Source of the DNA: Streptococcus parapneumoniae | GTDB lineage: Bacteria; Bacillota; Bacilli; Lactobacillales; Streptococcaceae | NCBI RefSeq assembly: GCF_037076355.1 | Contig: NZ_AP026968.1 | Coordinates: 1,318,501-1,382,500, forward strand | Length of the DNA stretch: 64,000 nt | Direction: 5' to 3' | Shown: positions 8,601 to 15,415 of the stretch, piece after piece | How positions within the stretch are numbered: the stretch's first letter is position 1 | Layout: every line of letters starts with the position of its first letter | Notes under the pieces: model-generated | Seen by the model: only the letters and a program-made list of their open reading frames with translations | What the model was told of the DNA's origin: nothing | Database searches by the model: none | Made by a program: the position numbers and the translations under genes

Positions 8601-11600
8601 GCAGTTTTAGCACTTTCTACGCCAGTATTTGTTGTAGCTTTGCTAATATCTGAAATTGCTGCATTCGCTTTTTCCGTTACTGCTGTGGTAGCTGTAGATT
8701 TTTCTTCGTCTGTTAACTCTGTTTTCTTCGAAATTTCTGTTTTCTTAGCCTCTGCTGCCGCATTGATCGCTTGTGTCGCTTCTGCTTTCTTCGTACCTGT
8801 GACTGGAACTGATGAAATTGCGCCTAAGCCTGCAGTTTTAGCACTTTCTACGCCAGTATTTGTTGTAGCTTTGCTAATATCTGAAATTGCTGCATTCGCT
8901 TTTTCCGTTACTGCTGTGGTAGCTGTAGATTTTTCTTCGTCTGTTAACTCTGTTTTCTTCGAAATTTCTGTTTTCTTAGCCTCTGCTGCCGCATTGATCG
9001 CTTGTGTCGCTTCTGCTTTCTTCGTACCTGTGACTGGAACTGATGAAATTGCGCCTAAGCCTGCAGTTTTAGCACTTTCTACGCCAGTATTTGTTGTAGC
9101 TTTGCTAATATCTGAAATTGCTGCATTCGCTTTTTCCGTTACTGCTGTGGTAGCTGTAGATTTTTCTTCGTCTGTTAACTCTGTTTTCTTCGAAATTTCT
9201 GTTTTCTTAGCCTCTGCTGCCGCATTGATCGCTTGTGTCGCTTCTGCTTTCTTCGTACCTGTGACTGGAACTGATGAAATTGCGCCTAAGCCTGCAGTTT
9301 TAGCACTTTCTACGCCAGTATTTGTTGTAGCTTTGCTAATATCTGAAATTGCTGCATTCGCTTTTTCCGTTACTGCTGTGGTAGCTGTAGATTTTTCTTC
9401 GTCTGTTAACTCTGTTTTCTTCGAAATTTCTGTTTTCTTAGCCTCTGCTGCCGCATTGATCGCTTGTGTCGCTTCTGCTTTCTTCGTACCTGTGACTGGA
9501 ACTGATGAAATTGCGCCTAAGCCTGCAGTTTTAGCACTTTCTACGCCAGTATTTGTTGTAGCTTTGCTAATATCTGAAATTGCTGCATTCGCTTTTTCCG
9601 TTACTGCTGTGGTAGCTGTAGATTTTTCTTCGTCTGTTAACTCTGTTTTCTTCGAAATTTCTGTTTTCTTAGCCTCTGCTGCCGCATTGATCGCTTGTGT
9701 CGCTTCTGCTTTCTTCGTACCTGTGACTGGAACTGATGAAATTGCGCCTAAGCCTGCAGTTTTAGCACTTTCTACGCCAGTATTTGTTGTAGCTTTGCTA
9801 ATATCTGAAATTGCTGCATTCGCTTTTTCCGTTACTGCTGTGGTAGCTGTAGATTTTTCTTCGTCTGTTAACTCTGTTTTCTTCGAAATTTCTGTTTTCT
9901 TAGCCTCTGCTGCCGCATTGATCGCTTGTGTCGCTTCTGCTTTCTTCGTACCTGTGACTGGAACTGATGAAATTGCGCCTAAGCCTGCAGTTTTAGCACT
10001 TTCTACGCCAGTATTTGTTGTAGCTTTGCTAATATCTGAAATTGCTGCATTCGCTTTTTCCGTTACTGCTGTGGTAGCTGTAGATTTTTCTTCGTCTGTT
10101 AACTCTGTTTTCTTCGAAATTTCTGTTTTCTTAGCCTCTGCTGCCGCATTGATCGCTTGTGTCGCTTCTGCTTTCTTCGTTGTTCCTGTTAGAGCTACAT
10201 TTTGAATATTGCTGATTCCTTCTGTTTTAGCCTTATTCAAATCCGTTTCAGTTTGAGCATCATTTATTTTGGTGATGGCACTATTTTTAGCTGTCTCTGC
10301 TAAACCTTTTACTTCAGATTTTTCTTCATTAGTTAAACCATTATCGCTATCTATTTGACCTGATTTAGTAGTGAAGGCGTCGTTAACTTCTTTCGTAGCA
10401 CCAGTCTTATCCACTGTAGGGATTGGTAAGTCAGGAACAGTCTTTACTGTACTCCAATCACTTTCGCTAAATTCTGGATTAACTGAATTCCCATATGCAT
10501 CTGTCGTTAGACTATCTGAATACGCTCGTGCCTTAGCTTCAATTCTATCTCCCGGATTAAAACCATTAGAGTTTTCATATCGTGCTTCTCCGTTCGTCGC
10601 CACTATCCAGTCAGTTTCTACTCCGTTAACTCTTAATTTAACTTGCGAATGATTCCCCTCAAGAGTTTTTGCAACAATTTTTGTATACCTACCGCTCTCT
10701 TCTGGTATATCTAAAGTAGGCGGTGTTGGTTTAACTTCGATTGGTAATTCTACAGTCGTTCTAGCACCTACTTGATATTCATTAATATTAATCAAGAGAT
10801 TGTATTTACCAATCATTTCTTTTGGAATGCTACCCTGCAAATAATAACTGTAATATCCGTCATTAGCAAATTTTTTTCTATCACCTCTATAAGGATTAGA
10901 AGATTCTAATCTCACTCCCCCTGCTGGTGTCGTCACAATTTGTATACGTGGTTTATCTCCAGTCTGTGATTTCTCAAAATACAATTTAATATTCACATAA
11001 GTATCATAAGGACTAAGTTGCTCTCCTTGATTATATACTCTTTTTCCATCCGCTTCTGCTCTCCACCTAGTAGACGCTGCTCTAAACCCACTACCTTCTG
11101 TAAAAGTAGTTCCATTTAAGCTATGATTATGCCCTGCGATATTGGTACCGTTTGGTTCTGTATTTTCTGCCTTTAGACCGACTGTTGCTTTGCCGTTTGT
11201 TGTATCAAGTTTAGGAGCCTTAGGTTCTATATCCTTCTTAACACGTTTTAAGCCAGTATTTTTATAACTTACTAATGTTCTAAAGGCTGCATCTACTTCT
11301 GTTTGATTTTGCGCCGTTGCAAGGACTTGTCTCGCTTCTTCGGCTTTTGCTTTTAAGGCTGCTACTGATTCTTTTGTGTAGTTTTCTGTTTTTACGGCAG
11401 CAATTTCACTTAATAGCGATTCTAAGTTCTGAGTATTTAGTTGTCTACTAAGTTCAATATTTGTTTTCGGTTGATCTTGTTTTTCTGCTATCTCTTTATT
11501 TGATTCTAATTTAGAGTTGCCTTCAGTACTCGTTTCCTCAACCTTAGCTTTTGCTTCACCATCTTTAGATGAAGTTCCTGGCTCTTTTTTCTCTCTTCCT

Positions 11601-11854
11601 TGAGTCTCTGCTTCAGTTCCTGCTTGTCCTACGCTTGGATTTTGACTGCTTGTCTCTGATGGGCTTAGGGCAGATGAATTGTCAGGCTTGACATCCCTAT
11701 CCTGAGCGACCACTTCTGTACTTGATTCTGCCGCCTGCACTTCTGTCGCTGGATTAGCCACAAAAAAGACTGACCCTAGCAAGACTGAGGCTGCTCCGAT
11801 TGAAAACTTGCGTATAGAAAAGCGTTGGCGCTCATTCATTTTAAACTGTTTCAT
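5654..11854 (-). CDS. Giant repeat surface protein with YSIRK-type signal, DUF1542-like repeats and C-terminal membrane anchor
   Basis: Predicted exported protein of 2066 residues. Residues 1-42 are a YSIRK-like signal (RFSIRKFSIG, cleavage near VQA-A). A Glu/Ser/Lys-rich stretch follows to about 130, then a FIVAR-like helical segment (about 131-207) and a non-repetitive domain (about 210-490) rich in aromatic and beta-type sequence that may be the ligand-binding head. Next is a divergent helical unit, then 15 identical 77-residue DUF1542-like helical repeats (about 580-1735), a divergent last repeat, a Pro/Ala/Ser-rich wall-spanning region (about 1780-1850) and a second FIVAR-like segment. 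One membrane helix (about 1974-1995) ends in RRKK and is followed by a 71-residue charged helical tail. There is no LPXTG, so anchoring appears to be through the membrane helix. Shine-Dalgarno AGAAAGGAAAAACT precedes the ATG. An adhesin or stalk role is inferred from architecture. Confidence 0.85.
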   Translation of the reverse strand: MKQFKMNERQRFSIRKFSIGAASVLLGSVFFVANPATEVQAAESSTEVVAQDRDVKPDNSSALSPSETSSQNPSVGQAGTEAETQGREKKEPGTSSKDGEAKAKVEETSTEGNSKLESNKEIAEKQDQPKTNIELSRQLNTQNLESLLSEIAAVKTENYTKESVAALKAKAEEARQVLATAQNQTEVDAAFRTLVSYKNTGLKRVKKDIEPKAPKLDTTNGKATVGLKAENTEPNGTNIAGHNHSLNGTTFTEGSGFRAASTRWRAEADGKRVYNQGEQLSPYDTYVNIKLYFEKSQTGDKPRIQIVTTPAGGVRLESSNPYRGDRKKFANDGYYSYYLQGSIPKEMIGKYNLLININEYQVGARTTVELPIEVKPTPPTLDIPEESGRYTKIVAKTLEGNHSQVKLRVNGVETDWIVATNGEARYENSNGFNPGDRIEAKARAYSDSLTTDAYGNSVNPEFSESDWSTVKTVPDLPIPTVDKTGATKEVNDAFTTKSGQIDSDNGLTNEEKSEVKGLAETAKNSAITKINDAQTETDLNKAKTEGISNIQNVALTGTTKKAEATQAINAAAEAKKTEISKKTELTDEEKSTATTAVTEKANAAISDISKATTNTGVESAKTAGLGAISSVPVTGTKKAEATQAINAAAEAKKTEISKKTELTDEEKSTATTAVTEKANAAISDISKATTNTGVESAKTAGLGAISSVPVTGTKKAEATQAINAAAEAKKTEISKKTELTDEEKSTATTAVTEKANAAISDISKATTNTGVESAKTAGLGAISSVPVTGTKKAEATQAINAAAEAKKTEISKKTELTDEEKSTATTAVTEKANAAISDISKATTNTGVESAKTAGLGAISSVPVTGTKKAEATQAINAAAEAKKTEISKKTELTDEEKSTATTAVTEKANAAISDISKATTNTGVESAKTAGLGAISSVPVTGTKKAEATQAINAAAEAKKTEISKKTELTDEEKSTATTAVTEKANAAISDISKATTNTGVESAKTAGLGAISSVPVTGTKKAEATQAINAAAEAKKTEISKKTELTDEEKSTATTAVTEKANAAISDISKATTNTGVESAKTAGLGAISSVPVTGTKKAEATQAINAAAEAKKTEISKKTELTDEEKSTATTAVTEKANAAISDISKATTNTGVESAKTAGLGAISSVPVTGTKKAEATQAINAAAEAKKTEISKKTELTDEEKSTATTAVTEKANAAISDISKATTNTGVESAKTAGLGAISSVPVTGTKKAEATQAINAAAEAKKTEISKKTELTDEEKSTATTAVTEKANAAISDISKATTNTGVESAKTAGLGAISSVPVTGTKKAEATQAINAAAEAKKTEISKKTELTDEEKSTATTAVTEKANAAISDISKATTNTGVESAKTAGLGAISSVPVTGTKKAEATQAINAAAEAKKTEISKKTELTDEEKSTATTAVTEKANAAISDISKATTNTGVESAKTAGLGAISSVPVTGTKKAEATQAINAAAEAKKTEISKKTELTDEEKSTATTAVTEKANAAISDISKATTNTGVESAKTAGLGAISSVPVTGTKKAEATQAINAAAEAKKTEISKKTELTDEEKSTATTAVTEKANAAISDISKATTNTGVESAKTAGLGAISSVPVTGTKKAEATQAINAAAEAKKTEISKKTELTDEEKSTATTAVTEKANAAISDISKATTNTGVESAKTAGLGAISSVPVTGTKKAEATQAINAAAEAKKTEISNRFDLTTEDKSRALQQVDQEAKDAKIAVDKGVTNKDVEQAKVAGIDAIKNINPQPSPRPLPTPQPQPSTPTQPDQGGTETPTAPSEPAPQPSQPTAPSQPASPAPAPSSAPTQAPRAAASSSASSTSTQAPAQEQVDKSELRALTQELDQRLKALATVSDSKIDAAKAVLLDAQKALEDSALTEQGLRTAVESVKAALDSLKDVKANASDSKPAQDKKDTKQGTEDSKDSDKMTETNSVPAGVTVVGLLALLGVIAFWLVRRKKESEIQQLSTELTKVLGQLDAEKVDKKVLAKAQNLLQETLDFVKEENGSAETEAKLVEELKAILAKLK
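6650..10114. repeat. Tandem array of fifteen 231-bp repeats
   Basis: The marker CGAAATTTCT recurs with an exact spacing of 231 bases from 6650 to 10115, giving 15 full periods with no base differences seen by eye. Each period encodes 77 residues. The flanking units are homologous but diverged (about 10120-10350 and 6510-6650). Confidence 0.95.
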
Positions 11855-11992
11855 AGTTTTTCCTTTCTTTCTACCCTGTCTTTGCTCCTCTAGCCATGTT
11901 CATACAGGCATCAACTCGCAATAAAAACAGGAAAACATGACCTTTTCTCATCTTGAACAAATGACAAAAAGCCCATTGTTTACTGACACTTA

Positions 11993-12021
11993 ATTATATC
12001 AACTTAGTTCCCTTCCTTCAA
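11993..12021 (-). promoter_or_regulatory. Promoter of the repeat surface protein gene
   Basis: On the minus strand, TTGAAG, a 17-base spacer, then TATAAT with an extended TGA. The predicted start site gives a leader of about 130 bases. Confidence 0.65.
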
Positions 12022-12050
12022 CCTCACTTTGTTTTAGAAAATCGATAATT

Positions 12051-12066
12051 ATATATATATATATAT
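12051..12066. repeat. AT dinucleotide tract
   Basis: Eight AT units. The rest of the gene-free stretch 11855-12221 is AT-rich and holds only the surface-protein promoter and leader; no other feature was recognised there. Confidence 0.8.
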
Positions 12067-12221
12067 GCACGTTGCTTATTTTAAAGGATTTAGAGGCGCC
12101 TTATTTGTAAATTTAGTATATTTTCCATTATTTTCAGAAATTTTAAATTTATATGACATTCAAACGAAACTGTTCGTCTTGCTATCCATCGCCAGAAAGA
12201 CCTATCCTAGACTCAGCAAAT

Positions 12222-12256
12222 AAAAAAACAGGCTCTCCGAAAAATCAGAAATCCTG
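12222..12256 (-). terminator. Rho-independent terminator of the Rpn island
   Basis: A 12-base stem with one mismatch (CAGGATTTCTGA / TCGGAGAGCCTG), a TTTT loop, then TTTTTTT on the minus strand. Confidence 0.8.
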
Positions 12257-12287
12257 AGATATTATTTGATATAACTCCTATCCCAAA

Positions 12288-12570
12288 TCACTTGATGTAG
12301 GCTCTCCCAGCTTTGTCAAGTAGCAGAGGTAGACTAACCATGACAAAAATCAGCCATAGCCTGACTCGTAAAAGCACAGATAAATATAGGAAAGAAGCAA
12401 AGAGAAAGGCCGATAGCAAAATCATACCCAAAGTCTCTCCAAAATTCCTGCAAATAAATAGAAGCCAAAGGAGAGATAAATGATAAAGAGACTAAAGCAA
12501 AAACGCTTGCCTGTCTTTTTAGTTCCAAGAACCCTATCTTGACCAGATGATTTTCCTGAATGTTAGTGCT
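12288..12570 (-). pseudogene. Chimeric remnant: Rpn fragment joined to a membrane-protein fragment
   Basis: Around 12510-12556 the minus strand reads ENHLVKIGFLELKR, matching a segment near residue 165 of the intact Rpn nucleases nearby, so it derives from a fourth copy. Downstream, two overlapping frames both read as hydrophobic protein. The one ending at the TGA at 12288 gives GMILLSAFLFASFLYLSV and then DKAGRAYIK, which looks like the C-terminus of a lost membrane protein. The family was not recognised. No plausible start or Shine-Dalgarno was found, so this is treated as degraded. Confidence 0.5.
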
Positions 12571-12574
12571 GATT

Positions 12575-12946
12575 TTACAACAATGTCTCAAACTCAGTGA
12601 CAGTCATTTCCAATTGCTGACTGGCAACCTCAGAAGTCAGAAGACCTTGACGAACTAGATTTAGTAGCATGGACAAACTTCCTTCGACTTTCCCACGTTC
12701 AAGTCCAAGTTCTAAGCCCTTTTCCTCTGCTTGTTCCAAAGCATAGTCCTGTGCTAACAAGGCCTGTTCTTCTCGCATACGTAGTTGGCTAAACATCTTC
12801 CTGTCCTCCTCGGACCAGCTCTGATAGTCCAGCAGTTGGTCTGCTTGGCTGATGGCTCGCTCGGGGTGCTGGGTAAAGGGTTTATTCCCGAAAAACTCCA
12901 ACCATGGCTTGCGAACCTCGTCTTTGCTGGTTTCTCTGTATTTTTT
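12575..12946 (-). pseudogene. C-terminal fragment of an Rpn-family PD-(D/E)XK nuclease (copy 1)
   Basis: Reads KKYRETSKDE through to TEFETLL, matching the C-terminal third of the two intact copies upstream. The nuclease core is gone and the fragment abuts the 3' end of copy 2 at about 12946. It keeps the hinge (EEKGLELGLERGKVEG) and the terminal helices. It also keeps an internal AGGAGG and ATG at 12796 that could express a 73-residue C-terminal protein, so it may not be dead: it could act as a free antitoxin-like domain. Whether it is expressed cannot be told from sequence. Confidence 0.75.
12794..12810 (-). promoter_or_regulatory. Internal ribosome binding site and ATG, Rpn copy 1
   Basis: AGGAGG, eight bases, then ATG at 12796, in frame with the fragment. 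It would give a 73-residue product ending at 12575. Confidence 0.5.
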
Positions 12947-12952
12947 TAGGTC

Positions 12953-13975
12953 TTATTTATGATGGTTCTTCAATAGCGCTTCAAACTCAGCCACGGTCAT
13001 GCCTAACTGCCGGCTGGCAACCTCAGGTGTTAGAAGACCTTGACGTACTAGATTTACTAAACCTACTTTTAATCCCTGTTCGATGCCTTCAGCTCGTCCA
13101 CGTTCAAGTCCTTGTGCTAAACCTTTTTCGATGCCTTGTTCAATCCCCTCTGCACGGCCACGTTCAAGTCCACGCTCTAAACCTTGTTCAATACCCTCTG
13201 CACGACCACGTTCCAACCCTTTTTCCTCAGCTTGTTCCAAGGCATAGTCCTGCGCTAACAATGCTTGTTCTTCACGCATACGTAGTTGACTAAACATCTT
13301 CCTGTCCTCCTCGAACCAGCTCTTGTAGTCTAGCAGTTGGTCTGCTTGGCTGATGGCACGCTCAGGTTGCTGGGTAAAGGGTTTGTTGCCGAAAAACTCC
13401 AACCACGGCTTGCGAACCTCGTCTTTGCTGGTTTCTCTGTATTTTTTTAATTCCAAGAATGCCATCTTAACCAGATGGTTTTCTTGTCCATTATTTGTGA
13501 TGGTTAAGACTTCACCTGTCGTATCTTCTCGCATACTAAAGCTGTGAAAAGCCAAATCGTCCGAGAAGTAGTTGCTATCTACAATTGCGATTGCGTAAAC
13601 TGGTGCGATGTGTTTGTAGCTTTGGTGGGTATCACCTTCACGCTGGCGAATTTTTTCAAGATTTTGATTGACCTGACTGCACAGGTAAGCCCACAGGCGA
13701 TTGATGAAAAAATTCTGATGATGTACCTGAATCTCAATGATAACTTGGGTTCCATTGTCCAACTCTGCCAAGACATCTATACTGGTATAGAAATCCTGCG
13801 CTGAGTAAGGCAAGGAGGGCAAGACATGAATATTGCTTCCCTCCAAAATGGTCACACTTTTGGCTGGTAAATCCAGCATATCGCGAATAAATTGACAAGT
13901 GATTTCTGGATTACTAAAGATTTTCTTAGCAACCAAATCGTTAGTTGGGCTGATGCCCGGATGACGTACAGTCAT
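12953..13975 (-). CDS. Rpn family PD-(D/E)XK nuclease / putative transposase (copy 2)
   Basis: A 340-residue protein of the recombination-promoting nuclease (Rpn, PDDEXK_2) family. Enterobacterial members are DNA endonucleases, and some have been reported to act in phage defence with an inhibitor encoded inside the same gene. The catalytic pattern is Asp67 (SIDVLAEL) followed by E-I-Q at 81-83 (VIIEIQV). Residues about 250-302 are a hinge built from imperfect GLERGRAEGIEQ units; a conserved helical tail (LVNLVRQGLLTPEVA) follows. The ATG of MTVRHPG is used because GAAAGGAG precedes it; an upstream ATG nine codons earlier overlaps the -10 box. An internal AGGAGG and ATG at Met227 could start a 114-residue C-terminal product. 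N-terminal sequence is nearly identical to copy 3. Confidence 0.85.
   Translation of the reverse strand: MTVRHPGISPTNDLVAKKIFSNPEITCQFIRDMLDLPAKSVTILEGSNIHVLPSLPYSAQDFYTSIDVLAELDNGTQVIIEIQVHHQNFFINRLWAYLCSQVNQNLEKIRQREGDTHQSYKHIAPVYAIAIVDSNYFSDDLAFHSFSMREDTTGEVLTITNNGQENHLVKMAFLELKKYRETSKDEVRKPWLEFFGNKPFTQQPERAISQADQLLDYKSWFEEDRKMFSQLRMREEQALLAQDYALEQAEEKGLERGRAEGIEQGLERGLERGRAEGIEQGIEKGLAQGLERGRAEGIEQGLKVGLVNLVRQGLLTPEVASRQLGMTVAEFEALLKNHHK
13295..13311 (-). promoter_or_regulatory. Internal ribosome binding site and ATG, Rpn copy 2
   Basis: AGGAGG at 13306-13311, eight bases, then ATG at 13297, in frame (Met227). It uses GAG GAG codons, which are less common in this AT-rich genome than GAA, suggesting selection on the nucleotide sequence. 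Confidence 0.5.
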
Positions 13976-13990
13976 ATTTTTTCTCCTTTC

Positions 13991-13999
13991 ATTATAGCA
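13991..13999 (-). promoter_or_regulatory. Extended -10 promoter of Rpn copy 2
   Basis: TGCTATAAT, with the -10 box only 15 bases before the start codon, so the mRNA leader would be about 10 bases and the upstream Shine-Dalgarno may be lost. Confidence 0.55.
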
Positions 14000-14081
14000 C
14001 ATTTTTTAATCTAATTTACTAGATTTGATGCTTCTATCTATTTATTCGGAAAAGAAAGTGAAAAGTTCAAACTTTCCTAAC

Positions 14082-14131
14082 AAAAAAGATAGCTAATCTC
14101 TTTTCCATCAAGAAATTTAGCTATTCTTTTT
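14082..14131. terminator. Bidirectional-looking terminator after Rpn copy 3
   Basis: Inverted arms AAGATAGCTAA and TTAGCTATTCTT flanked by A and T runs. On the minus strand it lies downstream of copy 3 and is followed by TTTTTT. Confidence 0.65.
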
Positions 14132-14166
14132 AATTGTTTTCATATCGTATAATATTTACAGATTTC

Positions 14167-15090
14167 TCACTCATGTCTTGCCAACAATGCTTCAAACTCA
14201 GCGACGGTCATGCCTAATTGCTCACTTGCAACCTCAGGTGTTAGAAGACCTTGGCGAACGAGATTTAATAGCATAGACAAACTACCTTCAGCTTTCCCAC
14301 GTTCAAGTCCACGCTCTAAACCTTTTTCAATACCTTCTGCCCTAGCAGTTTCCAAAGCATAGTCCTGCGCTAACAAGGCTTGTTCTTCTCGCATACGTAG
14401 TTGACTAAACATTTTCCTGTCCTCCTCGGACCAGCTCTTGTAGTCCAGCAGTTGATCTGCTTGACTGATGGCTCGCTCAGGTTGCTGAGTAAAGGGTTTG
14501 TTGCCAAAAAACTCCAACCACGGCTTGCGAACCTCGTCTTTGCTGGTTTCTCTGTATTTTTTTAATTCCAAGAATGCCATCTTGACTAGGTGGTTTTCTT
14601 GTCCATTATTTGTGATGGTTAAGGCTTCACCTGTCGTATCCTCTCGCATACTAAAACTGTGAAAGGCTAAATCGTCCGAGAAGTAGTTGCTATCCACAAT
14701 TGCAATGGCGTAGACAGGAGCGATATGTTTGTAACTCTGGTGAGTATCTCCTTCACGTTGACGGATTTTTTCAAGATTTTGATTGACCTGACTGCATAGG
14801 TAAGCCCACAGGCGATTGATGAAAAAATTCTGATGATGTACCTGAATTTCGATGATAACTTGGGTTCCATTGTCCAACTCCGCCAAGACATCTATGCTAG
14901 TATAGAAATCTTGGGCTGAATAAGGCAAAGAAGGTAGTACATGAATATTGCTTCCCTCTAAAATAGTTACATTTTTTGCTGGCAAGTCCAGCATATCGCG
15001 AATAAATTGACAAGTGATTTCTGGGTTGCTGAAAATTTTCTTAGCAACCAAATCGTTGGTCGGGCTGATGCCCGGATGACGTACAGTCAT
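14167..15090 (-). CDS. Rpn family PD-(D/E)XK nuclease / putative transposase (copy 3)
   Basis: A 307-residue paralogue of the adjacent gene: almost identical through residue 246 (differences such as Asn40 for Ser and Ala156 for Val), with the same Asp67 and E-I-Q catalytic residues. It differs in a much shorter hinge (TARAEGIEKGLERGLERGKAEG) and in the last residues. About 80 bases of upstream DNA, including the extended -10, are also shared with copy 2, showing duplication of a whole transcription unit. Start ATG with GAAAGGAGAGG. Internal AGGAGG and ATG at 14412 would give an 81-residue C-terminal product. Function in recombination or defence is inferred from the family. Confidence 0.85.
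   Translation of the reverse strand: MTVRHPGISPTNDLVAKKIFSNPEITCQFIRDMLDLPAKNVTILEGSNIHVLPSLPYSAQDFYTSIDVLAELDNGTQVIIEIQVHHQNFFINRLWAYLCSQVNQNLEKIRQREGDTHQSYKHIAPVYAIAIVDSNYFSDDLAFHSFSMREDTTGEALTITNNGQENHLVKMAFLELKKYRETSKDEVRKPWLEFFGNKPFTQQPERAISQADQLLDYKSWSEEDRKMFSQLRMREEQALLAQDYALETARAEGIEKGLERGLERGKAEGSLSMLLNLVRQGLLTPEVASEQLGMTVAEFEALLARHE
14410..14426 (-). promoter_or_regulatory. Internal ribosome binding site and ATG, Rpn copy 3
   Basis: AGGAGG, eight bases, ATG at 14412, in frame at Met227; same arrangement as in copies 1 and 2. Confidence 0.5.
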
Positions 15091-15105
15091 ATTTCCTCTC
15101 CTTTC

Positions 15106-15114
15106 ATTATAGCA
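15106..15114 (-). promoter_or_regulatory. Extended -10 promoter of Rpn copy 3
   Basis: TGCTATAAT, 15 bases before the ATG; identical in position to the promoter of copy 2. Confidence 0.55.
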
Positions 15115-15212
15115 CATTTTTTAATCTAATTTGCTAGATTTGATGCTTCTATCTATTTATTCGGAAAAGAAATTAAAAGTCTCCTAATTTTTAATCAATT
15201 CTTTCTAATGGA

Positions 15213-15283
15213 TATATAGAATAAAGGAAACTTTCCAATTTCTAGTACTATTTTAGAAGTTATAGTGTAGCATTCCAACTTCA
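15213..15283. repeat. Degenerate RUP-like element
   Basis: The stretch ATTTCTAGTACTATTTTAG and its continuation GTGTAGCATTCCA resemble the second half of the pneumococcal RUP element and of the better copy at 24545. Recognition is from memory of the consensus and is tentative. Confidence 0.4.
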
Positions 15284-15296
15284 AAGCACCATAAAA

Positions 15297-15346
15297 TCAA
15301 TTGAAACAAGAACAATACAAACAATTCTCGTAAACGAATTGCAACC
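15297..15346 (-). mobile_element. IS630-type transposase C-terminal relic (tiny)
   Basis: The minus strand reads GCNSFTRIVCIVLVS, similar to SCNTFLRGSFVLFLF in the relic at 24436. Only about 50 bases, so tentative. Confidence 0.35.
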
Positions 15347-15387
15347 ACAAAAAAGCAAGCATTCACAAGAATACTTACCTATCATGG

Positions 15388-15411
15388 GAGGAACAACCGT
15401 TCCTCTTTTTT
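15388..15411 (+). terminator. Plus-strand terminator without an obvious gene
   Basis: GAGGAAC, loop AACC, GTTCCTC, then TTTTTT on the plus strand. No plus-strand gene lies upstream; the stretch 15115-15387 shows only mobile-element debris. Confidence 0.5.
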
Positions 15412-15415
15412 ATTA

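Noticed and set aside
6700..10200. VPVTG in each repeat as a possible sortase motif
   Set aside because: It recurs in the middle of helical repeats with no hydrophobic segment or positive tail after it.
6621..10205. A long plus-strand open frame of 1194 codons across the repeat array
   Set aside because: It is the antisense of 231-bp repeats. One stop-free antisense period repeated 15 times stays open automatically. It has no ribosome site, and the minus-strand reading gives a signal peptide, repeats and anchor.
12904..13804. Plus-strand open frames opposite the Rpn genes
   Set aside because: They are antisense of conserved coding sequence without ribosome sites or known motifs.
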